Origin: Chenopodium formosanum
Lineage: Eukaryota; Streptophyta; Magnoliopsida; Caryophyllales; Amaranthaceae
Reading direction: 5' to 3'
NCBI GenBank assembly: GCA_024500155.1
Contig: CM044877.1
Location: 30,813,001-30,877,000 of the forward strand
Length of the DNA: 64,000 nucleotides
In this document: positions 31,543-42,500 of the stretch, piece by piece
How the letters are laid out: every line of letters starts with the position of its first letter
Position numbering within the stretch: position 1 is the stretch's first letter
Made by a program: the position numbers and the translations under genes
Notes under the pieces: generated by a model
What the model saw: only the letters and a program-made list of their open reading frames with translations
The model's database searches: none
Told to the model about the DNA's origin: nothing

Positions 31543-34218
31543 TTAATAAGCTTCAGGAGAGGACTCGGCTTCATTTTCATCCGCCACCTCTTCATTGGCC
31601 CGATGATCTCCATCGCCTTCCTTGGCCTCGTCCTCATGCTGGCCCCCCTCGCTGCCATCAGCTCCCTGGCCCGCCTGAGCATCCAGCTCCTCTGTAGCTT
31701 GCTCATAACGATACTTCCAAATGGAGTAGTCGTGTTTGGGAAAGAGAGCCATCCACACCATCTTCATTCGAGTGATGCAGTCGGCTTTGTTTTCCTCAAC
31801 GAGAAGCCTTTTCTCCTCTTCCACCCTGGCAGACCATTTGGAGGCGAGCTGCTTTTCTTGGTTGGCAAGCTTGTGTTGAAGTTTTTAATTTTGGCGCTTG
31901 AGACTATCCGTCTCTTTGCCAGCATCTTGGAGCTCTTCAACCTTCTTTTTAGCCGCCTTCAGCTCAGCCTTCAGCTTAGTCACCCTTTTTTGGGCCGCCT
32001 CCAAATCTTTCTTCACTTGAAAATTTGCAGTCGCTTGTGAGTATAGGATATCTTGAGTCAACAACTCAGTTTTATTTACATCAATCATGGCTTTGTCAAG
32101 ATTGGAAGCGGTTCTTAAGTTGCCAGCCCTTACCTCTTTCTGCTTGTCGGCAAATGGGTTTTTAAGACCATTAACTCGCAACATGGCCTGCATCCGACAA
32201 AAATAAAAAGAAGGTTAGTATACAGTCGGAAAAGGCAAATGTTAAAAAATAACTTAAAAAATACCTCCGCCAAATTTGCAAGGATATCATCAAAGTTTAG
32301 GGAGCCGACTCCTTTAATAGAGTCGCGCTGATCAGCAGAGACGTCGGCGAGCATGTCCTTGGCGATTTTCTTAACATCCGGCGCCTGGGGAGCATCTGCA
32401 CAATCAATACTTGGTGAGAGGCTGTCATAGATCCGGCCAAAAGACTGGCTGGTTTCAGAGTGGGTTGGCTGTAAGTCTTGACCCTACAAGGGTAAGGCAA
32501 GGGATCAAAGGCGGAGGTACCTAGGATGATGACCAGATCCTGAGCATTCTTGTCCCTCCACCAGCTTATATGGTCACCTGGAGAGTCGGTGGCCCCAGTT
32601 GGAGGTTTGTCCTTAGTCGATTTGGACTCCTCCGCCTCTTTCAAGGCAGCCATTACAACCGGCGACTTGCCGCCTGTAAAGGGGTGGAACTCAGACTGGC
32701 TGGCCGACGGTTTATAAGCAATTGTCTTCCTTCTTTTAGACGGAGTTTGGCCCTCATTCGTAGCCAACTGCTTTGGGGGCCTTACCTCAAGTGTTGGCAG
32801 TACAGGCGGCTTCACCGATCCTTCCTGAAAAAGAATCACAACTTTGAAATAAGAAGTTTGAAAACAGGCCAATGACAAGAGGACGGATGTAAAAAAGCTT
32901 ACATGATTAATCTGTTCTCTCTTGAATACTTGGTTTTTGTGCTTCATTATTTGGCAGTAAGCAGAGGCGTCGCCTCCTGGTTTTTTGCTCGGATCAAGCT
33001 GAGACATGGCTTCTTCTGCAAAAGGCCGAATGAAATATTAGTAAAAAAAAAAAAGAAAAATGAATGATGAAATGATGGCCATGAAAAGACTCAAGCGGCT
33101 GTCCACCTCATCCTTTCTCACTGCTAAGGCCACAGGCGTCCAAATAGAAAGGACCAGTTAGCCAATTGAATTCTGGGATATAGCTTTTAGGGGTAATCTC
33201 TTTCTCGATTCCCCCCTTAACCATTTTTACATCAACTTTAAAAAGACTAGGCGTCAAAATTTGGTCCCAGCCTTCATCAGATACAAGCGGGAGAATAGCT
33301 TTTTGACCTAAGAGATAGGGATTTTGGTTCCAAGAGTTATACTTCCGGTTCCGGATGGTATTAGGGAAAGAAATAATGTAAAATTTGTTTCTCCAATCCT
33401 TCCATTTGGGTGAAGGCCTCAAAGCTAGGCTCAATGTCCTGCATCCTACAGGCGGCTACGAATCCTAGAATATTAACCCAAGAATTGGGTTTTAGTTGCT
33501 CTATCCCTAGGTGATACCCGTCAAGGATCCTTTCAATTGCCGAATACAGCGGAAACCTAAGGCCCGCCTGTATAATGGCCGCATAGCACCCAAAGCACCT
33601 ATCCCCATAGCTCTGGTCAAGCGTCCAAACGACTGAATTGTCAAGGGCCGAAACATTTATCTGATAGCCGGCACCCATGACATAGCTGTCACGGAAATCA
33701 CCCAAGTTTTTCCGCATGGTTCTCGGGGTAGATGCGGATATATGGGTGAAGTAAGGAGTAAATTTTTCTTGAAGGGAGGAAGAAGTTTCTTCCTAGCCTC
33801 GTTCGATAGAGGCGACCTTTTTCTCAGAGCCTTCCTCAGCATTCACAGGCGGCTCTTCCTCACTCCTAAGGCCGCCTGAGCTAGCATCCGACTGAGACAA
33901 ACCTTCTCCAGAGCCGGATGCCTTTTCGCTGGAAGCATTTTCTGGTTCACTCAGAATCGAGTCAGTCAGCGTCATTGGGACGCTGGATAGGTAATAAGAT
34001 ACCTCGCTTCCGGGCACTATAATAGGACTCTCGTCCTATTCATCACTAGGCGACTGAGCTGTCCTTTTTGTTCTAGCCATAGTGTCCTGCACAGACACAG
34101 ACGGATTCGTTGGCGAGAGCAGTTCAAGACATGAGGCATCCCTAGTTCTAGATTCAGCCGTCCCAGGTGACCGGCTGACAGCTACCCTAGGTCGTGTCGT
34201 GTGTGTTTGTGATACCAT
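31543..34218 (-). pseudogene. Retand-2 antisense spliced gene
   Basis: Same plan as the Retand-1 antisense gene. Exon 1 is 34218-33107, starting MVSQTH, with SRSPGTAESRT, SVSVQDTMARTKRTA (Met at 34080) and the PF04195-like domain FPLYSAIERILDGY, QLKPNSW, FVAACRM. Further exons are 33015-32903, from 32824, then 32395-32265 and 32187-31543. The last intron (32188-32264) is 77 bp, as in Retand-1. Exon 5 is a coiled coil rich in KAELKAAKKK followed by an acidic tail. Breaks are TAG near 34040 (DE-stop-DES), frameshifts in exon 1 around 33400 and 33800, TGA near 33110 and TAA 31885. The exon 3 boundary near 32480-32520 is uncertain. Confidence 0.7.
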
Positions 34219-34480
34219 TTAAAAAAAAGAAACAAACACATGCGAACTGAAAAGAGAGAGAAAAGAGCAGGCGGTTAACTTAAAGAGGTACTGCTGAAGT
34301 TGAACAAGCCGACTGGGTCAGGTGGCAAATAGCAAGCGACAGACGGAAGTGCTTTTTTAAAAGAAAAGTCAAAGATTCTCTCATATTCTCTCAAGACTTT
34401 TTTCGTAAATGAGTGACAAGTGACAAGTTTCTATTCTCTCATATTCTCTCAAGACTTTTTTAAAAGAAAAGGCAAAGTTT

Positions 34481-34490
34481 CTATTTATAG
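34481..34490 (-). promoter_or_regulatory. minus-strand TATA box for the Retand-2 antisense gene
   Basis: CTATAAATAG on the minus strand, followed by AAACTTTGCC; 263 nt upstream of ATG 34218. Identical to the box in Retand-1 although the flanking sequence is diverged. Direct repeats of TCTCATATTCTCTCAAGACTTTTT are present on the plus strand between 34378 and 34461. Confidence 0.58.
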
Positions 34491-34607
34491 AGGGGTAACT
34501 CCAGGGGCATCCTGGTAAATTCCCCAAAAGGTGAACAATAATTACTGTTCCACCACTAAATGAGTGACAAGTGTCACAGATGCCACGTGATCCTCCACAT
34601 CACATCT

Positions 34608-34619
34608 GTGAGGGGAAAA
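34608..34619 (+). other. Retand-2 polypurine tract
   Basis: GTGAGGGGAAAA immediately before the TG of the 3' LTR. Confidence 0.85.
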
Positions 34620-35123
34620 TGTTTTGGGTAAAATCACCCCGCCACGTGGTCCAATGAGAATAGGACAGGTGTCCACCCTATATTGGCCTAAATTGGGCAA
34701 CTTACAAAATGACACGTGGAATCCACTGTCATCAAAAGGAATGACGGATTTCAAAGGCCCAATTCCCAAAAAGCCGCCAAAAGTGCGGGCAGCCAACCAA
34801 ATCAAGGTCAAATGACCTACGTGAGGGCACACTTATAAAAAATGACCCTATAAATAGGGAGATTTCCCCCATTTGTGGGACAGATTGAATTTATTACAAT
34901 ATCACTGATATTCTCTTACATCAGAGAAATCTTCTGATCTCGGAATCTGAGAAGATCTCACCTTTATCTTTTTCCACACTTTTTACTCACTCCAACACAT
35001 TTTAACTTGATTGTCGGAGGCGGAGCTCCAACCACCCGGAGTCTCTGTTGTTTTGCAGGTACAGGCGCTCCTCATCCAGACTTCGAGTTGTAACTCTCTC
35101 GAGGGGCAAAAACACCCAAAATA
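34620..35123 (+). repeat. Retand-2 3' LTR
   Basis: 504 bp, starting TGTTTTGGGTAAAATC and ending CCCAAAATA (CA to TA). Contains CACGTGG motifs, CCCTATAAATAGGG, and the U5 motif TTTTGCAGGTACAGGC shared with the other two Retand LTRs. It shows the empty target of the 933-bp element. Confidence 0.93.
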
Positions 35124-35953
35124 GTTGTGGAAGGCCAGTTATGTATCATAAGTAATTTTGGTGTTGGGAAAAACACTGGAGATTTCAGGGCAACACACCA
35201 TCTCTACAAGATTAAATTTTTCTACTAAAAAACTATTAATGTTTGTGAAGAAAACTTACCATCCCTCTACATGGCTTTAACTTAGTATCATTTGATGCTA
35301 TATTATAAAAAAAAAATTAGATGATAAGTTCCCGATAGCTAAGCTATATAACTCAAGTTATTTACTATTCTATATAATATTCTATATTATAAAATCAATT
35401 TTATAATCATGGGATTTTTTTATAGACATTATTGCTCAAGTTGTGGTAGTTGGTTCCATTGAAACTATTAAATAAAATGAGAAGGAAACAAAGAGGCTTA
35501 CTATAGAATTGAATGATGATATTAGGTATATTTTCTTAAAGAGATATAAGAACGGAAATTTTGCAAAATAACACCACAAAAAAGATGAAAAATGGAGTAA
35601 ACACCACAACATTTAAAACTTCTATAATAACACCACAAAATACCCGAAAATTAGAGTTCACCACCACTTAACGGAATTTGGATGAAATCCGTTAGTGGGG
35701 GCCACAATAGACATGTGTTAACGTTACATTAGTTTAAAAAATAGAAAGATTAAAAAAAACCCAAACTCTAACCCAACCACCACTGACAACCCAAACCCCT
35801 CCGTCGCCTGTAGCACATTGCACATTGCACCTCTGAGGCTGGTGTTTCAGAATTGGGTGAGGGTAGTGCACATTGCTGGTGGTCGGATTGGTTGATTCAA
35901 CAGTGGCAGGGGTTTCCGACGGCATGGTTTCGACTGCAGTTGGTATGATGTGT

Positions 35954-37576
35954 CACTACCACAAAAATGGGAAAAAGAATCACACAATACACAACAGTCA
36001 AGTTGGATAGGCGATCTCTAGTATTTTATAGGTCACCTAAGTAAGATGGGCGTTTTGTAAGTTAAAAGTTATAGAGCGCCTTCCCCACTTAACCGTTCTA
36101 TATGATTTATTATTATTTTAATAAAAAATGACTTTGTAATATAGAGCGCCTATCTTAGTTAGGCGCTCTATTTCTTTTAAAATAAATAATAAAAATTTTT
36201 ATAAAATAACAATGAAAAGAAACCGACAAGATAAAAAACCATAGAACTTAAGTCCCCTTGATGAATCAGTTTCGCCGCTGCTATCTCATTCCCGTCAAAT
36301 TTTTTTTTTCTTTCGCCTCCTTCTCCTCTCTTCCTCTTTAGATCCTCTCATCCTCTTCTAGAAATTTCAAACCAATGAACCGAATCGTGCACTCCAAATT
36401 AGCCAATGGCGAAGTGATGAACAAGGAGCCTCGCATCCTCCTCCTTAGCCAGTAATGATGTGATGGTAGGTAAGATCGATGTTTCTCTTTGTTATCATCG
36501 AATATCATTTTGGAAGAATTTTCTGTTTGAATGTTGTAGATGATGATTGTTCAAGTTGATTTAAGTTTCTAGGTACTATATTTTTGTGATACTTCGTGCT
36601 GAATTTGACTTTGATAGTTTTTAATTATATGTTAAGTGTATGGTAGGGGTTGAATTTGAAAATTCAGTTTGATTTATGCTTTTGGTTCAGAGATCCTTGA
36701 TTTGAATTTTCAGATAATTGTGAATTTATGATATGATGATTCATGGTTGTTTGCATGCTTGTTATTGGTTGAATTGTGGGTAAAATTCAATTTAGAATGT
36801 TGGCATAATACTTAGATTCAATGAAATGATTGAATATTCTAATTTTGTAAAATATAATTGAAAAAAATGAAAGAATAAAGAAGCATCTGAGGTAAAGTAG
36901 ATTTCTGTTTATGCATTATATTCCTGGATCTTTTCTAACATAGAAAGATCAAGGCCTCAAGGGTTATATTTAGGTCGAAGCGAGAACATGATGAACTACA
37001 TCAGGGAAATTGTTGTAATCAGTCCAGCTATATAATTTTACCTTCTAATCCTTAGATTGTTTGATCTGTGAAGAGGGGAGTAGCAATTTTTCTGGTTTAA
37101 TTGTTTCAAATCGTTCCCCTGTCTTGATTGTTTTGTTTGGCAGGTTGGTTAATTTCTATTTCTTCATTTTTTATATTTAGTTTCTTTAATTGTTTTATTT
37201 AAACATATATGAGTGACATTATGAATTGGGTTTACTTTGATTTCTTGTGGGAAATGTCTTAATTTAAATTGTATAAAGATCTATATTTATTTGAAGTTGT
37301 ATAAAATTTACTTTAAATTACATTGCAATTATAGTCTTATCATTTGTTGTTACATGTTTTTACATATATTAGCATGGAAATTTGCTTGACAATAGCAAGC
37401 TTGAAACAATCGGCTTAACGTACTTGTATTAGTTGTATTAGAGAATTTGTTATGTAAATTTCTTGTAAGAATTTGTAATGTAATTTAGTTATTGCAACTC
37501 AAATATTTGCTATTTTAATTAATACTATGTATTGCCCTATTGGTACGGTGTTTTATTTATTGTGTACTCTATATTA

Positions 37577-37639
<63 letters not shown>

Positions 37640-37644
37640 ATAAT

Positions 37645-37713
<69 letters not shown>

Positions 37714-38021
37714 TTATTTTTTTAATAGAAAAATTAAGAAAAGAGAGCGCCTATCTGTGATAGGCGCTCTCTTTCATATAGTTATAGAGCGCCTTTCCTA
37801 AGATGACAGTTCTCTTTTCCTTGTTATTTATTCACTTTGTACCTTAAATATGAAGCGCCTATCTTAGATAGGTGTTATGTATTGTGTTAGATATAGAACG
37901 CCTCAAAGAGGCGTTCTGTAGACTTTATAGGGCAACCCCTCAGAAGAACGCCTCTGAGGCGTTCTGAGGCGTTCTATATAGCAAGTTTTAGGCGTTCTAT
38001 ATTCATGTTTTTGTAGTAGTG
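35954..38021. mobile_element. non-autonomous CACTA (En/Spm) element
   Basis: Begins CACTACCACAAAAA and ends TTTTTGTAGTAGTG. Subterminal arrays of GAGCGCCTATCTTAG / CTAAGATAGGCGCTC and AACGCCTC..GAGGCGTT motifs in both orientations are at 36000-36180 and 37740-38000, typical of CACTA ends. Flanking triplets TGT and TGG differ by one base. The interior (36240-37540) has no ORF; a pyrimidine-rich start followed by T-rich sequence looks like a captured 5' UTR and intron, but the source is unknown. Confidence 0.75.
37576..37713. repeat. compound microsatellite (ATT)n-(AAC)n-(AAT)n
   Basis: About 20 ATT units, then AAC units, then AAT units. The outer ATT and AAT blocks are complementary and can form a long hairpin. 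Apparent ORFs of poly-Ile or poly-Tyr/Asn here are artefacts. Confidence 0.92.
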
Positions 38022-38680
38022 TGGGTTGATGTTGTAGGTGGTAGGGTGGTGACGTGGTGGTTGAGTTAGGGTTTTAGGAATTTATTTCCCTTTTTTAAAG
38101 CCAATGTACCATTGACAAATGTACATAGTAGGTTCCATGAACGGATTCCGTCCAAAGATCCGTTAAGTGGTGGTAAAATCTAAATTTAGCTTTTTTTTTA
38201 TTTGTTTTATGTGGTGTTATAATAAAAGTTTTAAATTTTGTGGTGTTATTATCCATTTTTCATTTTTTTTGTGGTGTTATTTTGCAAAATAATGTTATGA
38301 TCCCTTAAATCGAAAAGGAAGTTCTAATCACGCCTTAGTCTCACAAATTAATTTAATTATATGTTAGATTATAAAATGTTTAATCGTGCATCGCACACCA
38401 TCTTTTCCAAAGTTGTACACGTGGTGCTATCTCATGAAAAAATTTTCAGCTCAAATGCTTTTATTTTTTTGAAACAAAATGCTTATTAATTTAAAATAGG
38501 CAATAGCTATTATTTTAGGTAATTAATTAAAAATACGTACCTATTATTTTGATAATTTATATTGATATTTGGTTGTTGGAACCTTTATAGGAGTTGTTAG
38601 CATAGTTAAAGTAAACTAAAGTGAAATTATGAACATTTAAAAAATAAAATACAAAAATTCGAAGATAAATTACTGTGAAA

Positions 38681-38707
38681 CCCGTGCATCACATGGGTGC
38701 TAACCTA
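38681..38707 (+). mobile_element. Helitron-type 3' terminus
   Basis: A hairpin CCCGTGCATCACATGGG (one stem mismatch) is followed 7 nt later by CTAG and a T, the standard Helitron 3' end. The same stem motif CGTGCATCGCAC occurs at 38385-38396 and may be the subterminal motif of the other end of a short element. Otherwise this end may belong to the Helitron that carried the RPA-like gene. Confidence 0.6.
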
Positions 38708-39083
38708 GTTGTTTGAATAAAACACACCAAATGTGTAACACAAAATTTTGAAATAAATGAATTTTCATGAGTGTATCCTCATTAATCTTATCTCTTACAT
38801 ACTTATAAAAGTTATCATTTTTCAAACATAAAATTAAACCCTTAAACTGCAGACATAACACACGTAAATGAACTTAATTGATCATATTAGCCTTTGACCT
38901 TTGTAAAATCTCTCTAGTAGAAATATACATACTAAAAAAAAACAACAAACTCAATATAAATTAAAAGTTACCTCAAATGGGTTTAACTTACCTAAAATTG
39001 TAAAAAGTTATTATCATTAGATTGATCGTCTTTTAATATAATTACAAAAAGTCTACATTATACAACACTTATTGTATATTATA
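38708..39083. other. AT-rich intergenic sequence
   Basis: No gene, repeat boundary or structured element seen. Confidence 0.5.
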
Positions 39084-39549
39084 TGTTTAGGGTAAAAATA
39101 CCCTAGACACGTGGATTAATCAGAGAGGTCCACCTGTCAAGTCTGGACAGGTCATCTTAGGCCACTCACAAGTTGACACGTGGCAGCCTCAGATACATCA
39201 GAAGAATTGTAGCCTTCAAGGCCAATTCCCGAGAAAGCCGCAATTACGGCACAGCCCACAAAACCTAGGTCAGAGTGACCTAGGGAGGGGTACTTTTCCA
39301 GAGTGACCCTATAAATAGGGAGATATTTCCCCATTTTAGGGAGACATTCAATCATTTATTACATCCATTTTCTCTCTCATCAGAGAACACCTGATCTAGA
39401 AATCCGAGAAGATCCCACCTAAATTTCCGCACCTTTTCCTCTTATTCAAGTTCCTACCACTAGGAGTCTCCGTTATTTTTGCAGGTACTACTTGAGCCGA
39501 TCCAGTCTTCAAGCCATAACTCTCCCGGGGGACAAAAACACCCAAAACA
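39084..39549 (+). repeat. Retand-3 5' LTR
   Basis: 466 bp, TGTTTAGGGTAAAAATACCC to CCCAAAACA. CACGTGG-type motifs, CCCTATAAATAGGGAG at about 39308-39323, and the U5 motif TTTTTGCAGGTACT at about 39476. Confidence 0.88.
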
Positions 39550-39551
39550 TT

Positions 39552-39560
39552 TGGCGCCGT
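39552..39560 (+). other. Retand-3 primer-binding site
   Basis: TGGCGCCGT two bases after the LTR, followed by CTGTGGGGAG. Same start as Retand-1. Confidence 0.72.
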
Positions 39561-39582
39561 CTGTGGGGAGAGTACCTCAAAG

Positions 39583-42500
39583 ATGGTTCAAGAGTCTGTA
39601 CCACTTTCTTATTCTACCAACCAACAAACGGCTTGTCAGCTGGGTAATCTCAATATTCCTCAGTCGGAACATCAGCCGGAGGTCTTCACTGACCATGAGG
39701 ATGATGATGACCAAGTGGAAACGTACATGGTCGAGGATGGCTCATTCATTTCCAAATACCGTCGCTCCAGAGAATAATTGGAACGACACGCGAGGCAGGC
39801 GGGTCCAAGAAGGCCCCCTGGGCGCCTAAAAGGGGTAACCCAGACGACTAGAGGATCAGCCCCAGTCACCCGAGATGAGCTCATGAAATTCATGAACAGC
39901 TTCAAGGGTGAGATCAAGGATATGATCAACAAAGGCAGGGCTGACCCAAGTAAGGGTGAGTCGGCAAGGAAGACTCCTCACAGAGAGGAGAAAGCCATCC
40001 AGGGACAGGCTGCTGTTTGAGTCAACCTCTACCTCGAGCTTTCAAAACATCTTCAAGAATACATCTGTAGGAAATGCCCAATCCTTGCATGAGAGTCATA
40101 TAGGCGGTAATATCGTCCATTCTGGCCCTCAGATGATTGGGAATGCACCGTACGTACCGCCTTTGGTCTATGGCCCATATTCTGCTCACTTCATGCAGCC
40201 GACCCTCTTTGGGGGTTTGGCGGCATATAGCAATGTCCAACCACTGGACTGGTAGCTTCATCTGCTCTTACTTGGTGAATAACCTTTTGGGTTCACTAGG
40301 GAAATAACCGAGACGGCACAGCCGGCCAAGGTTAATAACGTGTTTATAGGTACTTATGATGGTACCTCCAACTCAGAAGACCACCTCATGGCATACACCA
40401 ACCTCATGTATCTACTGGGGTTGGATGATGCTACATGGTGTCGATGCTTTCCGTCTACATTGAATGGCATCGCCCAACAATGGTTTGGCAACTTGCCAGC
40501 CAGTTCTATTGACAGCTTCAAGAAGCTTGCCTTCTTGTTTGCTTCCAACTTCTCAATGAACATCTCTACGAAGAAAACAAGTCTTGACTTGAGCACCATT
40601 AAGCAGGGAGAGAGAGAAGGTTTGCACTCCTACGTCAGGCGTTTCAATCTGACAAGAATTCAGATTCAGGGACTGTCTGACAAAGTAGCTTTCACAGACT
40701 TCTTTAAGGGTCTGAGAGACGGGTCGACTTTTAAGTTCGACCTTGTCAAAAAAGGGCATTCACCTTGTAGGCGGCCCTGAGGGAGGCGAAAAGCTATAAT
40801 CAAGCAACCGACCTTTGTTTGCCTGGCAGCCAGTCATACTCTAAGAAGTCTAACAAACAAAAAGACAGCCGGTCTACTCAACCGGCAAAGAAAAAAAGAA
40901 GAGAGCAAGAGGAGAAAAGAAGTCTAGGCGGTGGGTGATTTTGACCAGCTGTCCTAGAAGAGAAAGAAATGGTTTAAACCGTACGTCCCCAAGTACGAGT
41001 TTAACAAGGACTGCAACTCCATCCGCATGGAGATTAAAGACCGGCTATCTCTTCAAAAGACGAATCCAATGAAAAGTTCCATTCAATCAAGGAACAAGAA
41101 TAAATTCTGGCAATACCATAAGGAAGTTGACCATGGCACCAACGACTACTTCAGCCTTCAACGGGCGTTGGATTGTCTGGCTGACAAGGGGATGTTAATT
41201 TCCTACATCTCTAAGTCCAATGGGACTAATAAGAACCCGGGGTAGTCGTCTAAGACTCCCTAGCCTGCTAGTAGCTTAGACAATGACAAATAGCCGGTCT
41301 ACAACATAGCAAGCAGGTTCTCATGCGGTGGCCCAACCATCCGGGGCACCAAGAGCCATCTTCAAAAGATGGACAAGGATGATGATGAGTAGGCGTCTGC
41401 TAGCTCCACCTTCCCAGACGTTCTGATCACTGAGAAGGACAGGGGCAGCGTCCGACGCCCACATGACGACCCGATTGTCATTAAATGTAAGGTCGCCAAT
41501 CAGTTGGTTTAGAGAATCCTTATTAACACCGGAATCTCGTCTAATATAATCAGTCAGAGGTGCTTGCAGAAGCTGAAGTACAAGCCCAGCAGCATGCACC
41601 CGGTAAACCACCCCCTAGTTGGCTTTGGAGGGGGGATAGTGTACCCAGTCGGTATAATTGATCTACCCATCCGGTTGGGAGAAAAATGATAAGGGAGACA
41701 ACTGGTCTTCAATTTCTTGGTAGTTGAGGAGTTGACCGGCTATAACATCATTTTATTCCGTCTAACTCTCAACGAGGCCAAGGCGGTAATCATTCCTTCC
41801 CTCATGCTGATAAAGTATGAGAAGGATGAAAGTTCTGTTGGTTCCCTGAATGGGGATCAGAAGCCGGCCCGTGAGTGCTATCTCCCAGCCGTCAAGTCCA
41901 TTGATATACCTTTAGATGACAGCCGTCCAGAGTTAAGGTGGGGACGACTGCTTATGCTAAGTTGGGTGCAGATTTCTGCTGAAAGAATTCAAAGACATTT
42001 TTGCCTTTGAAGTGGAAGAGATGTCAGGCGTCAATCCGGATCTCGCTGTCCACAAACTTGTCGTGGATCCAAAAAAGAAGTCTATCCGCCAAAAGAAAAG
42101 AAATCACGGCAAGGAAAGAAGTCAGGCGGCAGATGCCGAAGTAAAAAGCAGCTTGATGCTGGGTTCATTCAGTCATGTAACTTCCCCAATTGGATTGCGA
42201 ATGTTTTGCTTGTAAAGAAGCCGAATAGTACCTGACGTATGTGTGTGTATTACACATACCTCAACAAAGCATGTCCAAAGGACAATTATCCGCTCCAAAA
42301 GATCGACAGCCTGGTCGATTTTACAGCTAGTCATGCCTTGATGAGCTTTATAGATGCCTATTCCGGCTTCCATCAGATACCCCTGTGGAAAAAAGATCAA
42401 TAAAACACGGCCTTTTTCACTAATCAAGGGTTATTCTGCTAAATTGTGATGTCGTTTGGCTTGAAGAATGGCCTGCTACTTTGCAACAGATGATTAATAT

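Larger units (their letters stand above)
20367..35123 (+). mobile_element. Ty3/gypsy Tat-lineage, Retand-like element (Retand-2), with nested insertions
   Basis: Perfect TSD GTTGT (20362-20366, 35124-35128), inserted in RPA-like exon 2. Layout matches Retand-1: LTR, gag, CHHC/protease, TAG, RT-RNase H-integrase, spacer with stem-loop, antisense spliced gene, PPT, LTR. It contains a 933-bp Mutator palindrome in the 5' LTR, a 420-bp Mutator MITE after pol and a 2.1-kb solo LTR. The LTR ends have drifted (TT at the left, TA at the right). LTRs show roughly 15 differences in the first 200 bp, so it is older than Retand-1. It lacks a PBS. Confidence 0.9.
18847..35550 (+). pseudogene. RPA70-like (replication protein A large-subunit-type) pseudogene split by nested insertions
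   Basis: Exon 1 starts ATGGCAGAAATATCC (MAEISNFVEE) at 18847 and continues after the TRIM at 20107-20215 (IKIRIVRLWKPPSF, IEMVFLDEK), then GT. Exon 2 is 20305-20366 (SGRIQATVKKSLIRKFSN). It continues on the far side of Retand-2 at 35129 (EGQLCIISNFGVGKNTGDFR, HHLYKI). Exon 3 is near 35426-35550 (DIIAQVVVVGSIETIK, stop, TKRLTIELND). The pattern is that of OB-fold DNA-binding domains A and B of RPA70, including Helitron-borne RPA proteins (DUF223-like). A one-base insertion near 35218 and TAA near 35475 break it. It binds single-stranded DNA in the intact family. Confidence 0.72.
35558..38290. mobile_element. long inverted-repeat element (probably Mutator-type), carrying a CACTA element
   Basis: Left arm from ATTTTGCAAAATAACACCAC and right arm ending GTGGTGTTATTTTGCAAAAT are inverted copies over more than 200 bp, including CACCACTTAACGGA and CCGTTAAGTGGTGG. 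No target duplication could be recognised, so superfamily and exact ends are uncertain. The RPA-like exon 3 homology stops just left of it. Confidence 0.65.

Noticed and set aside
35734..35925. Minus-strand ORF of 63 codons
   Set aside because: Lies in the left arm of the inverted-repeat element and has no counterpart in the right arm or recognisable family.
37532..37801. Frames coding poly-Ile, poly-Thr, poly-Tyr or poly-Asn
   Set aside because: They are translations of the ATT/AAC/AAT microsatellite.
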